Shown piece by piece: positions 28,501 through 36,800 of a DNA stretch of 64,000 nucleotides. The notes beneath the pieces were generated by a model. The model ran no database searches. It saw only the letters and a list, made by a program, of their open reading frames with translations, and was not told the DNA's origin. The stretch comes from Patagioenas fasciata (taxonomy: Eukaryota; Chordata; Aves; Columbiformes; Columbidae), in contig NC_092520.1 in assembly GCF_037038585.1 (NCBI RefSeq), positions 148,985,104-149,049,103 on the forward strand. Direction: 5' to 3'. Each line of letters opens with the position of its first letter. The first letter of the stretch is position 1. The translations under genes and the position numbers were made by a program.

Positions 28501-29549
28501 ATTTTAGCACTGTAAGTTGATATGACCTACTAAGGAAACAACTCCAGAAGAACAGTATTGAAAGAACTTGAAGTGAAATTTCAGGTCTTAAAGATGACTA
28601 AATGACTAGTTAGTTCTTGATAATATTTGCCTTTTTTTTGCTTTTTTCAGAAATTACATTTTTATTTCTGCTCAAAAGTTAACATGTGTTTTTTAATGAT
28701 AATGTATATGGCAATACTAAAGCTAAAACTACTGCAAGCTACTGCTTTCTCCTACTTAAAAGCAAGAGTAGTTAAATTATGGTGCATCTAGCTGAATGCA
28801 AGTGTGATGAATGTAAACCAGCTTCAAAGTTCTGTTCTCACTAGGGTACTTCAACTTTCTGTAGCTAAAAGTCAAATCTGTTGCAAAGCCCATACAGTTG
28901 CTGCTTAAGATGATGCCCACAGGTTTAAGGGTATCATTCTATTATAATACTTATTTATCATTGCTAATGATCTTTAACAGCAGGGTGGAGTGATTCCTCT
29001 CAGGTGAGCAGTCCAGAACGAGACAATGAAACCTTCAACAGTGGGGACTCTGGACAGGGAGACTCCCGCAGCATCACCCCTGTTGATATGCCAGTGACAA
29101 GTCAAGCTGCTGCCATACTACCAGTGCATGTCTACCCCCTCCCACAGCAGATGAGAGTTGCCTTCTCTGCTGCTAGAACATCCAACCTGGCCCCTGGAAC
29201 TCTAGACCAGCCAATTGTGTTTGATCTGTTGCTCAACAATCTTGGAGAAACTTTTGATATCCAGCTTGGTAGGTTCAACTGTCCAGTGAATGGTACATAT
29301 GTCTTCATCTTCCACATGCTGAAACTGGCTGTAAATGTTCCCCTGTATGTGAATCTCATGAAGAATGAAGAGGTCCTGGTATCAGCATATGCAAATGATG
29401 GGGCTCCTGATCATGAAACAGCCAGTAACCATGCAGTCCTGCAGCTGTTCCAGGGAGACCAGATCTGGTTGCGTCTGCATCGAGGAGCCATCTATGGAAG
29501 CAGCTGGAAATACTCCACTTTTTCAGGATACCTCCTTTATCAGGACTAA
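1504..29549 (+). CDS. CAPRIN2: CAPRIN2 (caprin family member 2, RNG140), 5'-partial, 17 core exons
   Basis: Caprin-2 is a cytoplasmic RNA-granule protein. It binds mRNAs, and it promotes canonical Wnt signalling by aiding LRP6 phosphorylation (known for the family). Core exons are 1504-1590, 3760-3998, 5383-5465, 7430-7591, 8104-8147, 9563-10408, 15294-15425, 15619-15706, 16426-16481, 17118-17219, 18907-19017, 19630-19782, 22757-22940, 25149-25334, 26591-26691, 27441-27507 and 28981-29549. They sum to 3,210 bases with every phase matching: 1,069 residues plus stop. Domains in order are HR1 coiled coil, the block containing SLYFWDLLEGSEKPV, a K/P-W repeat region, a G3BP-type motif, a Ser/Pro/Gln-rich disordered stretch, RG-rich patches and a C1q-like domain. 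The start codon is outside the window. IPO8 follows in the same orientation about 8 kb downstream, as in human. Identification rests on remembered human and Caprin-1 sequence and is very secure. Confidence 0.96.
1770..2246 (+). mobile_element. Old CR1 LINE fragment with a nested hAT piece
   Basis: Diverged + strand CR1 3' region. Recognisable pieces are ggatggagccaggctttttg, gagcactagagcaagctgcc (CR1 usually has gagcactggaacaggctgcc) and the 3' tail gatcccttccaaactgaatg at 2219. Between 2100 and 2186 it is interrupted by half of a hAT/Charlie-like element (see separate entry). It lies in the CAPRIN2 intron after the first exon of the window. Confidence 0.7.
2100..2186. mobile_element. hAT (Charlie-like) half-element nested in CR1
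   Basis: The text ctaaaattacatttggccct, then aactgtgaggctgatg and gaatttgacacccctg matches the right half of the element at 11874-12023. Only one terminal inverted repeat is clear. Its position inside the CR1 fragment shows that it inserted after the CR1 did. Confidence 0.65.
3760..3998 (+). CDS. CAPRIN2: CAPRIN2 exon: HR1 coiled coil, part 2
   Basis: 239 bases, phase 0 in and 2 out, donor ttgag|gtaagt. It begins LLKAQRKAQRRESLLKLEAE, a highly charged helix, and continues through QYVLQNFTQEHVQKDFKGG to LPSKELDYLIRFAKLTCPER. This is the second half of HR1, with the typical heptad-like spacing of Leu, Ile and Val. Confidence 0.95.
5383..5465 (+). CDS. CAPRIN2: CAPRIN2 exon: FWDLLEG block
   Basis: 83 bases, phase 2 in and 1 out, acceptor catttattttag, donor acat|gtgagt. 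It encodes VEDQMEQSSLYFWDLLEGSE and KPVVGTT. The FWDLL-(E/D)-G motif is shared with Caprin-1 and defines the end of the conserved N-terminal region. The open frame that runs on to 5482 is intronic read-through. Confidence 0.94.
7430..7591 (+). CDS. CAPRIN2: CAPRIN2 exon: YKHMKDLLSKLLDSGYF block
   Basis: 162 bases, phase 1 in and 1 out. It encodes the helix YKHMKDLLSKLLDSGYFESI and then a charged linker ending KGESVKEQ. I placed the donor at caag|gtggaa because this is the only site that keeps frame with the next exon, whose two leading bases complete a Glu codon. The open frame simply continues into the intron to 7626, so the longer frame is not the real exon end. Confidence 0.9.
8104..8147 (+). 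CDS. CAPRIN2: CAPRIN2 short exon (SLMELMKSEIQPQE)
   Basis: 44 bases, phase 1 in and 0 out, acceptor tttctctag, donor caggag|gtaaga. It encodes SLMELMKSEIQPQE, matching the human segment SLMEFAQPEIQPQE that I remember. It is too short to show up as an open frame on its own. Confidence 0.92.
8908..8940. repeat. (TA)n(CA)n microsatellite
   Basis: Short run of alternating TA followed by CA dinucleotides in a CAPRIN2 intron. Likely polymorphic; no other role suggested. Confidence 0.85.
9563..10408 (+). CDS. CAPRIN2: CAPRIN2 large exon: K/P-W tandem repeat region
   Basis: 846 bases, 282 codons, phase 0 in and 0 out. The acceptor is tatatag before FLNRRYLPEAEYS. The stronger-looking cag at 9571-9573 would break frame with the preceding exon. 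The protein is disordered and strongly charged (Lys, Glu, Gln), with fourteen xKxW units such as PKPWVAKVREEQ at intervals of mostly 16-22 residues. Human CAPRIN2 has a more degenerate version with fewer intact PK-W units, as I recall it. The exon ends EPKE at the donor gaa|gtgagt. Function of the repeat is unknown to me. Confidence 0.94.
9617..10356 (+). repeat. CAPRIN2: Coding tandem repeat, 14 K(P/S/A)W units
   Basis: Within the large CAPRIN2 exon the motif x-K/E-(P/S/A)-W recurs fourteen times, followed by a spacer of the form xxVREEqEQKKQE. The DNA repeats less regularly than the protein, except around 9930-10130 where units are nearly identical in both. The AAG, CAG and GAG bias leaves the antisense strand open for 275 codons, which explains the long Cys/Ser/Phe-rich minus-strand frame here. 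Confidence 0.9.
11295..11336 (+). CDS. CAPRIN2: Candidate CAPRIN2 microexon (basic, 14 codons)
   Basis: Forty-two bases, AG-flanked (tgtgcctag) and followed by gtatgt, open in phase 0, encoding KRERKQKVEHEVKR. The upstream exon (ending EPKE) and the downstream exons are all phase 0, so it could be included or skipped without a frame change. The composition suits the surrounding charged region. I do not recall a human equivalent. Support is splice signals, phase and composition only. Confidence 0.45.
11642..11761 (+). CDS. CAPRIN2: Candidate CAPRIN2 cassette exon (40 codons)
   Basis: 120 bases, preceded by a good pyrimidine tract and acceptor (cttatttttctatag) and followed by cag|gtgtgc. It is open in phase 0 and symmetric. 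It encodes DGKMDGLCGGQDFDAVRKKA and then GLQSVGETCKLPRNLHSNVQ, a Gly/Lys/Asn-rich stretch that would splice in frame to VPKPVHQ. In the human isoform I remember, EPKD joins VPKPVHQ directly, so this would be skipped or absent there. Chance openness over 40 codons is not negligible. Confidence 0.55.
11874..12023. mobile_element. hAT (Charlie-like) non-autonomous element
   Basis: About 150 bases with imperfect terminal inverted repeats. The left end reads ggtgtcgaactaattttcac and the right end gaatttgacacccctg, with internal arms ggggccacatcagcc and ggctgatatggcccc also inverted. This matches the hAT/Charlie MITE pattern that opens CAGGGGTGTCAAACTCATTT. No exact 8-base target duplication is visible; the copy is diverged. 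It lies in the CAPRIN2 intron between the 11.6 kb candidate exon and the 15.3 kb exon. Confidence 0.7.
15294..15425 (+). CDS. CAPRIN2: CAPRIN2 exon: VPKPVHQ to start of G3BP-type motif
   Basis: 132 bases, 44 codons, phase 0 to 0, acceptor tccttattag, donor caa|gtatgt. It encodes VPKPVHQPAAEF and then LPKDPVLRREKLQDLMIQIQ, ending GTYNFMQ. Together with the next exon it forms NFMQ|ESILDFD. This corresponds to the Caprin-1 segment FIQDSMLDFE, which contacts the NTF2-like domain of G3BP1. Confidence 0.95.
15619..15706 (+). CDS. CAPRIN2: CAPRIN2 exon: second half of G3BP-type motif
   Basis: 88 bases, phase 0 in and 1 out, acceptor ttttcaaaag, donor tag|gtaagt. It encodes ESILDFDKGSPSAIGSSQPP and then SVTPASSPV. 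The hydrophobic ILDF core of the G3BP-binding-like motif is kept. The rest is Ser/Pro-rich linker. Confidence 0.95.
16426..16481 (+). CDS. CAPRIN2: CAPRIN2 exon: ASKEQKLPSQSDFLQQPLQ
   Basis: 56 bases, phase 1 in and 0 out, after a long T-run and tacag, donor caa|gtaagt. The 19 residues match the human ASKEQNLSSQSDFLQEPLQ that I remember almost position for position. From here the human transcript can either go straight to VFNVN… or through extra exons. Confidence 0.95.
17118..17219 (+). CDS. CAPRIN2: CAPRIN2 cassette exon A (34 codons)
   Basis: 102 bases, symmetric phase 0, acceptor cttgcaag, donor cacag|gtaaag. It encodes AAASSMTLHGSNTSLASADQ and then TLSGPDTEDLVTSQ. It aligns with the segment of the long human isoform containing SNACLVTTDQASSGSETEF. 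A short human isoform skips this block, so it is likely an alternatively spliced cassette here too. Confidence 0.85.
18907..19017 (+). CDS. CAPRIN2: CAPRIN2 cassette exon B (37 codons)
   Basis: 111 bases, symmetric phase 0, acceptor ggtttcttctag, donor cccag|gtaagc. It encodes ASASLSQETEKYASQPLYQT and then SSHISEPLISKKIEIAQ, a disordered Ser-rich stretch. I cannot place it in the human long isoform I remember. It may be bird- or sauropsid-specific, or lost in mammals. Splice signals and phase are strong. Confidence 0.72.
19630..19782 (+). CDS. CAPRIN2: CAPRIN2 cassette exon C (51 codons)
   Basis: 153 bases, symmetric phase 0, acceptor tcttccctcag, donor act|gtaagt. It is Pro/Ser/Thr-rich and ends QSFQSPPATSSSVTITAAPF then QAMQT. 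This matches the human long-isoform stretch QGFQSPPASSSSVTINTAPFQAMQT closely, which confirms that it is coding. The open frame running on to 19815 is intronic. Confidence 0.92.
22757..22940 (+). CDS. CAPRIN2: CAPRIN2 exon: VFKVNAPLPPRKDQEIKE
   Basis: 184 bases, phase 0 in and 1 out, acceptor atgttgtag, donor cttcag|gtgaga. It encodes VFKVNAPLPPRKDQEIKEDS, then YNQSFSTASTQTPPQCQLQ and a Ser/Gln-rich end. The human counterpart VFNVNAPLPPRKEQEIKE is nearly identical. It is disordered, Pro/Gln/Ser-rich. Confidence 0.95.
25149..25334 (+). CDS. CAPRIN2: CAPRIN2 exon: NYQPDG to first RG-rich patch
   Basis: 186 bases, phase 1 in and 1 out, donor aaag|gtatgt. It encodes GVNYQPDGAVPVSNGSLAFY, then PAQTNVIPRPPQPYLNSRG and SVRGSTRGGRS, an RG/RGG-type RNA-binding patch. 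A second in-frame acceptor three bases later (AG at 25150-25151) would drop one residue (SGVNY versus SVNY). Confidence 0.93.
26591..26691 (+). CDS. CAPRIN2: CAPRIN2 exon: FDAYRGSPSITNGSYGQLQF
   Basis: 101 bases, phase 1 in and 0 out, acceptor tttgaacag, donor aagg|gtgagt. It encodes a Gly/Ser/Tyr-rich low-complexity stretch matching the human FDTYRGLPSISNGNYSQLQF segment. It ends AGMSYTQR. Tyr/Gly-rich composition of this kind is common in RNA-granule proteins. Confidence 0.94.
27441..27507 (+). CDS. CAPRIN2: CAPRIN2 exon: YKRGG…GPRANSR, branch point to alternative ends
   Basis: 67 bases, phase 0 in and 1 out, acceptor tctcttttag, donor caagag|gtaaga. It encodes DVNYQQCYKRGGITSGPRAN then SR, aligning with the Caprin-1 stretch ending QNFKRGSGQSGPRGAPRG. 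It ends with a lone G, so any following exon in that phase can be used: the C1q exon at 28981, or the candidate tail exon at 33768. Confidence 0.94.
28981..29549 (+). CDS. CAPRIN2: CAPRIN2 last exon: C1q-like domain
   Basis: 569 bases including stop TAA at 29547-29549; phase 1 in. It begins AGWSDSSQVSSPERDNETFN, then a linker, then a C1q-like jelly-roll domain of about 130 residues from VAFSAARTSNLAPGTLDQPI to the end, TFSGYLLYQD. The domain forms trimers in the caprin-2 family and distinguishes it from Caprin-1. It is nearly identical to human, so this is the most conserved part of the gene. Tandem acceptors (acagcag, AG at 28979-28980 and 28982-28983) allow inclusion or loss of one Ala. Confidence 0.97.
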
Positions 29550-29900
29550 AAAATCCAGTGCAATGTTTACAAAAGAGCTGCTCCAAACACCTTGGTGGAG
29601 GGGGGTGGGACTAGCTTTGCACTTACTACTGACTTTATAGAAGATATGTGGTTCCTTTATTGGGGGAAATGATGGTCCTGTTGTGCAAGGTGAAATCATG
29701 GAGTTGGGGTACTGAATCAGCACTAATTTGGCACTTTATCAGTTGTGATGTAGCCTTGCTAGTAAAGCTGTGAATGTATATTGTTTGCACTTACCCTAAA
29801 CTGTATTAATGTCCAGCTTACTACACTATTGATTGCCTCGAGTATGGGCTATTCACAATGCCTTGTTGTGCCTCAATAAAACAAGTTAATATGCATTTTA
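29550..29900 (+). other. CAPRIN2: CAPRIN2 proximal 3' UTR and poly(A) signal
   Basis: Untranslated sequence after the C1q stop codon. AATAAA lies at 29875-29880, with a GT/T-rich stretch just downstream (29905-29930), which suits cleavage near 29900. Further AATAAA copies near 31299 would give longer forms. The exact 3' end needs transcript data. Confidence 0.7.
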
Positions 29901-32900
29901 GTATTAATCTTGCCAGTGGTCTTTATTTTCAAAGTACATCAGAGCTTGTTCCTGATGTAGGGTGTACATGTATGCTGTTATGTAGAACTTGTCTTCAACT
30001 TTCAATGATTCAGGGTAAACTGTATAGATTAAATGGGATTACTTGTTTACTTAGTTTTTGCTTGATGCCATTCTCAATAGTGTTCTATTGATCAAAAGGA
30101 ATTCAAGAGTTAGTTATATACCTGCTTCCTTTTTAACTGAAAGTCAAAGTGAAATGCTATAGACTTTGTTAGGACTATTTATTTTAAATGCACATCCTGT
30201 CAAAATCTAGTGTTGCCACATCTCCTGGCCTTCAGCAGTAAAGTAGCTGAAATTTTTAAACCTCAAAACAGTCACCAAAGGGCCGGCTCACACTGTTTGT
30301 TACTTAGCTGCAATATATTAAGTTAAAATTGACCATTGTGAAGCACAAACATGTATGGCTTCACTCCCCCATGAGACTTGGATTGGATTGTAATGCAAGT
30401 TCTCTTCCTTTCAGAGAACTAAGAAACTTTATTTGTAGTTGGAACCTGCTGCTTGTGTGTTAAATCAAACCTGAATACAAATGCTAGGAAGCATTTATTG
30501 GAATTCCTTATAGCACAGGGGCTGTGTGGCCAGCAATCTCTTGTGGCCTGCAAATGGAAAAGCCAATCATGTATGTCCTTGTCTAAGCAGCAGCATGTCG
30601 CATACTATAAAGCACTTCAGTATTTAAAATGGAAGTATAAGCTAGTAAGAAGACTGTAGGTCACTGGCTCTACTTCTAAAAGCTTCAACAGTTTTAAAAG
30701 CTTCAATAGTTTGCTTTAGCAGTAGGAAGTACTTCATCTGAGTGTACTAAGGTACACAGTACAAAAGCCTGACTGGTGTATCTAAGAATGAACTAGAACT
30801 CTGCAAAGTAAAGAACTTTACAGCAGCGTAAAAGTAGTCCTGCTTTCTGCTTATTTAAATGAAACTAAAAACTTAAATTTGACCTGGTATAAAGCTGTTG
30901 TCTCCTGGTAACTAGCTTTACAACTTCCACTGTAAGCAGTTCTCCCCTACTACCATGCAGTTACCAAAAGTTGTCTGGTGTGACTTCAAGTCACTGCCGG
31001 AAAGATGTTGGTTTTATTCCAGGCTTGCATTTCTTTTTCACATAAATTTTTAGAAGGTGATCTTAATGCAAGTCCTGGTTTAATTTCTTTGAGGTCTGAG
31101 GTGAAAAATTTGGGATAAAGCTTTAGGGAACCCAGGGTGTGTGTGCGTGGTGTGTGGTTTTTTTTTTTTTTTTTAACCACTGCAGACAAAAATATCAAGC
31201 CCTAGCCATTGAAAACTAAGCCTGTACTGTGTATTTTTAAATGTGCTAATTCTGATTCTAACCTATAAAGCAGCTTATTTCTAAAACACTCTCAATAATA
31301 AAGGCTAAGTGGCAGGAGTTTAACTAGCATTTTTTTTCTCAAACTGCTAACTCTTCTTGTACATAAATATGGGAATATGGTAGATCGGCCTAAGTGCTAG
31401 GGGTAAATTCCAGCTTGCAGTAGCTTTGTGGCTTTGGATGGACTTTGCTTTTCTAGCAGACCTGCAATTCTGGATTTTTAGACAGATAGAGCACTGACCC
31501 AGTCACTCTTCCAAGTTGTTTGCATAGGGACTAGTAAATAAGCCCTATTCTGTGTATAGCAGTAGGGTAGCCCTTGTGCCTCAGGCTGCCATAGTGCAGA
31601 CTTCTTAATTTAGCATGCAGCTTATCTTTCTTGGGTTTATTATATGTACTTGTATGATAGATTTCTTAGTTTTAAGAATACGTTACTAGTATTTCTCAGC
31701 ATTGCTAACAAGCTTGGCCTTTGGCAGTGTCAGATATGTTTACTGTGAACACATGAAGGATGTGTTGGTTCTAATGTTCCAGTTCAATTGAGCCCAGATG
31801 ACTGCGTGGTGGACCCATGTTATGCTTTGTTTCAGACTGATTTGGCAGGTTTTTTTCTTCGTGGCAGATCTATCAAAACTTGTGTATCTCCAGCTTGCAT
31901 ATATTTTAAGATACCTAAGTAAGCATCTCAATTTCAGAGCTAGTTATCCATCTGTGGAACCAAGAAGTGATGATGAAACATGAAATCTAATCGTTACACT
32001 ACCCCTTGATGGTAAACTTGACTGTAAATCATATAATGGATGGCTTTAAAAGACTTCATACTTTTGTAAGCTTTATCAGCTTGAACTGGAATCATCTTTA
32101 CAGCACCAGCTACTTTCAAATAAAATGTCTGGTTTTCCCAATTTTGGTTATTAAAACAACCAACCAACCACTTGGCAGTTCTACTCCATACAGTAACTGA
32201 ACACATCAATTTTATCCTCTAGCATTCTCATGTAGCTCCCTTAGCTAGAACTATTGGCTTTCACTGTGCTTCTGACTGGAGCTGCAAACCTCTGTTACGA
32301 AAATGAATATAAATACAATTGAACAGTTACTGTCATAAAAATGTTTTCAGACAAGATGTGACTCAAAAGGCTAGTACTGAACCTTCCTACATTAAAAAAA
32401 AGTACTGCAAAAGACCAAGCAAAACACCTCCTTTCCACACTAGTAGCTGGCCAAAATCCACTGGTAGAAAATTTCTAATCTTTCAAATACCTAGAAATAT
32501 GACTTCACGTGATTTCCCATAATGATAAACACTAGGCTATTGATACCTCAATCCTCATTCTTTGTTTTTCTAGATTAAAACTTGTTTTGAAAACTTCCCA
32601 AAGTACTTTGGAGTATTTCAGTGCTCTATTTGCCAGCACAGTTTTAGTTACCTTGGCACATGCAGAGTAAGGACCTAGAATCGTATTCTAGTTCTGGATG
32701 AAGATTTGAACAGGTGAGTTTCACAACTTGAAAATATTTGTGGTAAGACCAGTATAGAGTTCATGTAAATACTATCTGCCAATACTTTTGGTTCCATAGT
32801 TGTTAAATGAAGTTGCTTGAGTTGTTGCACCAAGTAGCTAGCATGCACCATATAGGGATGATCATCAGGTCTTACTAATACATACAAGGGGGCACCGTAG

Positions 32901-33098
32901 TTCTGCTAACTTCCTGTTGCTGTGTTCTGCTATGCAAATCAGATATCTCCTAAATTCTCTCCAGATTAGTTATCTTATGCAGCCTGCTGAAGATAAATTG
33001 TAAGGAACTAACACTAGTTTTGGATTTGGAGTAAGCGAATTTACGTATTTTCTTCTCTGATTTCAGTGAAACACTGGAATGACTTTAAAATAGGAGGG
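29901..33098. other. Interval after CAPRIN2 C1q exon, no gene seen
   Basis: AT-rich sequence with no recognisable coding exon, RNA gene or transposon. It contains a short T-run (31157-31174), an imperfect tandem duplication of about 17 bases near 30677-30710 (two copies of ttaaaagcttcaa), and AATAAA near 31299. If the tail exon at 33768 is real, this stretch is the last intron or extended 3' UTR of CAPRIN2. Confidence 0.5.
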
Positions 33099-33707
33099 TG
33101 TACTGGATTTGGCTGGGACAGAGCTAATTTTTCTCAGAGTAGCTGGTATGGTGCTATGTTTTGGAATTGTGACCAAAACACTGTTGATAAGGCAGGGATG
33201 TTTTAGTTATTGCTGAGCAGTGCTTATACAGCCTCAAGACCTTTTGTTTCTCATGCTGCTCCACCAGCCAGTGAGCTCGGGGTGCACAAGAAGTTAAGAG
33301 GGGACACAGACAGGACTGCTGACCACATCAGATTAAAGGGACACCCCAGACATATGACATCGTGCTCAGCAATAGAAGCTGGGGGAAGGAGGAGGAAAGG
33401 GGGAAGACATTCAGAGTAAGGGTACTTGTCTTTGCAAGTAACCACTGCATGTGATGGAGCCCTGCTGACCTGGAGATGGCTGAACACCTGCCTGCCCATG
33501 GGAAGTGGTGAATGAATCCCTTGTTTTGCTTTGCTTGTGTGCACAGGTTTTGCTTTACCTGTTAAACTGTCTTTATCTCAACCCACGTGTTTTTGCACTT
33601 TTGCCCTTCCAATTCCCTTCCCCATCCCGCTGGGAGGGGACGGAGGGAAGGCAAGTGAGCGAGCAGCTGTGTGGGATTGAGCTGGCTACTGGGGTTAAAC
33701 CATGGCA
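33099..33707 (+). mobile_element. Solo LTR of an avian endogenous retrovirus
   Basis: About 609 bases opening tgtactggatttggctggga and closing ggggttaaaccatggca, with the TG…CA ends of a retroviral LTR. The interior text (tgttttagttattgctgagc, ggagatggctgaacacctgc, aactgtctttatctcaaccc) matches an LTR I remember as abundant in many birds, probably ERVL or ERVK type. Flanks gaggg (33094-33098) and gagtg (33708-33712) could be a 5-base target duplication with one change. No internal viral genes are present, so it is a solo LTR left by recombination. Exact family uncertain. Confidence 0.85.
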
Positions 33708-33767
33708 GAGTGTTTCTTAAAGTTTTCAAAGTACTAATGCACTTGTGACTTCTGTGTTTTTTTCCAG

Positions 33768-33820
33768 GTCATGGAAGTGAGAGGAGACCACAAATGACCT
33801 ACCAGAATTGGCATGGCTAA
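33768..33820 (+). CDS. CAPRIN2: Candidate alternative last exon of CAPRIN2, Caprin-1-like tail
   Basis: Strong acceptor (acttctgtgtttttttccag) followed by two bases that complete the codon left by the exon ending at 27507. The frame then reads GHGSERRPQMTYQNWHG and stops (TAA 33818-33820). The paralogue Caprin-1 ends RGMPQMNTQQVN directly after the equivalent GPRGAPRG region, so the position and the RPQM-x-x-Q pattern agree. If used, it gives a caprin-2 protein without the C1q domain, organised like Caprin-1. Evidence is one acceptor, matching phase and a short resemblance. Transcript support is not visible. Confidence 0.5.
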
Positions 33821-36800
33821 CTTCCTGCAGCAAAGGAAACCTCCCTCCTGCTGGCTGCAGTGGTGCTGCAGAGAATGTCCCTGCCCTGATGCACCTGTTC
33901 AGTTTATGTACCTTTTCCTCCCTGACTGCCACAAATTATCTGCAGCTGCTTTGACAAAACAGTGGGGAAGATGGCTTTGGAATGTTAACTCCGATCAAAG
34001 CCTTGTCTCTGGAAACCTGGCATACATTTATCTGCTGCAGATCACCCTTGCTAGCTCTTTATCAAATCTATTCAGGTCTTTTGAGAAAATTAAGTTTGAG
34101 AGTCTTGTGGAGGATATGAAAAGTCTGTTGTTTATTCTAACTGGAGATGTACTGTACCATAACCAGATAAAAATGAACGTATGCACTTCTTCACAAGTCT
34201 CTGATCAGCTTAGTTTTATGTCTTGTCTCCCAACTATAAACAATTCTATTAAGCATGAAAAAGCTTATAAAAGTGTATCTGCTGATTGAACATTTCCAGG
34301 TGGTGTTGTAAAAAAAAAAAAGATTGGACAGTACTAATTTGACTGGAAAGTACTAGTTCATGCAGCTTTTGGACTGCTTGGGTCTTTGATGAGTGAGGCT
34401 GTGGTTGATACGGAATGAAGGCTTTATGCTAAGTACAGATCCAATCACTTTGTCCTTAGTTCACTACAATGAAGTACACCCCATATTGAAAACAGCGCAT
34501 ACTTTTAGCTCGTAGCATATCACACAAAGGATTGTTGTCATCTTTGTCATACTTTTCCATGGGTACCTCTTATTAACTACAGCTGATAACCAGAGGCTAT
34601 TCTAAAGGAGCTTGGATGGCAGGTTAACATAGCAGTTGGTCTATGCCAGCAGAAAGTGTGTTACACACAGCATTCAGCTAAAACACTACCTGCATTTCGA
34701 AACAACCAGAAGTCAAAGGACTAATTCTAAGGAACCTGCAATATGTAAGGCTTTTCTCATTTTGCTCCACCTCCCAAAGTTCTTGAACTTAATCAAGTTA
34801 TCTTGATAGCAACTCTGCCAGGAACTTGGTCTGATTTTTCTAGAGGTCAAACTTAATGTGGCTTTAAAAATCCTTGGCTTCAGCAAGTGACTTGCAAAAT
34901 ATGATTCCCTGTTCTAGATGTTTCATAAACTGTTGTTATAGTACACCTGAAGAGTTTTGGAACTTTAAGAAAATCGTTGCTCTCGCTTGTCTCCCCACCT
35001 TCCTTTTATTCTCATCCATTTTTTCCCTGTACTTGCATGCTGGTGTCACTTCAGTTTAATTTAGTTGCTTTTAGTTTCTTTGTATATCACTTGTCCCTTT
35101 CACATTGGGTCTTCTCTCACCAGCAGGGTTAGACAGCTGACAAGAAAACCTCAGAATACCTCAGATTCTTCATTTTGCAGTTCCAGATACATTATTTTGA
35201 ACTAGATTAAGCCCAAAATATTAACAGAATCTTTGCTCTAACAAAAAGGCATATGAGTTCTTGCTTGTAAATAGCTACTTTCATCCTGAAGTTTTTGAAG
35301 TTACAGAAAAATATTTCAACTAATGCTTAAACTTATTTTTAGAATAACATAGCCAATGGTATCTATGGAGGTTCATGTTTTACAGAAAGAAATATCAGGC
35401 AAACATCAAACCCTGCACATAGCTTGCAAGGATACTACTCACAACGAAATAACTCCTAACATACTACAAAGGGAATAACCATTGTTGAACTGGATGTTAC
35501 CTGATTGAGAGACTTGCTTGCATTGCCTCATTGATGGCTGTGTGCACAAAAAGTGGGTCTCTAAAGTAAAAGCCTAAGGGTAAAATTTTTTCCACTTTTT
35601 ATAGTGAATGTTGTGTTAAAAGTGTAGTTTTAAATGCAGGTTGTAAGTGCAATAAAATGCTGAAAAATATTTAAGGAAGATGTTAAAACAGCCTTTGAGC
35701 ATGTTTTGTTAATTATTGACATGTTTTACATCACTAGCTCCACAAGACTGAAGTCCTTCAACAAATAAATTCAATAACTTTTAACCTCTCCTACCACAGA
35801 TGAATACACAGAAATGGAATAAACCAGATCTGCTTTTAAACTGTTCAAAACATGCTGAAGGAAGTAGAGATATAACACTAAAACTTTGGTTTTAGTATGA
35901 AATATGATCCAAGATCTTTAAAATGAGCAGTTTTCACTGAACTAGTCTTATTTATTATCTTGGCCAAAATGGCAAAGAATTACCATCATGAAAAGGATAC
36001 ACTTTTTACGCTCACATTGTTTTTTGTTTTATATATATTGTGTTTACTGGATATACTCTTGTGTGCTTCTAAGAAGAGATGAAAAGGTGAATGAAAGTAC
36101 CTACAATGTCTTGCTAGATGCTGTAGAGCTGCATTACTGGAGAACAGAAAGACAGCTCTTGAGTGATAACGATCAGGTGTTTCACACCACTTCAAAAAGT
36201 GATGAAAACCACAAGAACACACACAATCTCCAAATGCTAGGTAGGTCCAATTCATTTTTACAGCTAGATTATTTTTTAATTATAAGAAAACTTATCAAGG
36301 GACAATTTTTGTATATGAAATCATCATAGTATTATCTGCTTTAATATTTTCTTTGTAAACAATCTAGGAACTTAGGTTATTTAGTGGCAGTCAAGGTGTT
36401 GTGGCAAGCCTTACCATATAGTCCTCCGGGCTACAGAAGGGTATCCCTGCCATAAATGGCGCTTCTGTGCATTCCCCATTGTTAAGATGAGTATTCTTCA
36501 GTAGAGGTCAGGTAATACATAAGCTGAGGGAAGTACTGCTGTTTTCTTAATTGAGGAGCAATAATGAGAAATGATGTTTTATACTGTAATTAAAACGAAC
36601 AAATGACATGTCCAATTGTGTTCTTAGGGCATCTGTATAATGGGATGATCTTGTAATTGCCCTTGTGTTTGACTCTTCCAAAGCACAGTGAATAGTCCTT
36701 CAGTTCTTTCCACCAGTTAATAACATGTCTCTGGTTTGTTGATGTTATGTAAAACATCACCTGCAGAAGTAACCAAAGAATTTGGCTCACCAAGATCATA

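Noticed and set aside
33813-34289. 158-codon plus-strand frame between the genes
   Set aside because: No resemblance to any family I know, no splice or promoter context of its own. It would fall in the 3' UTR of the candidate CAPRIN2 tail exon. Length alone is not enough.
36450-36459. Perfect SRF CArG box (ccataaatgg)
   Set aside because: A few such matches are expected by chance in 64 kb of AT-rich DNA, and nothing nearby links it to a promoter.
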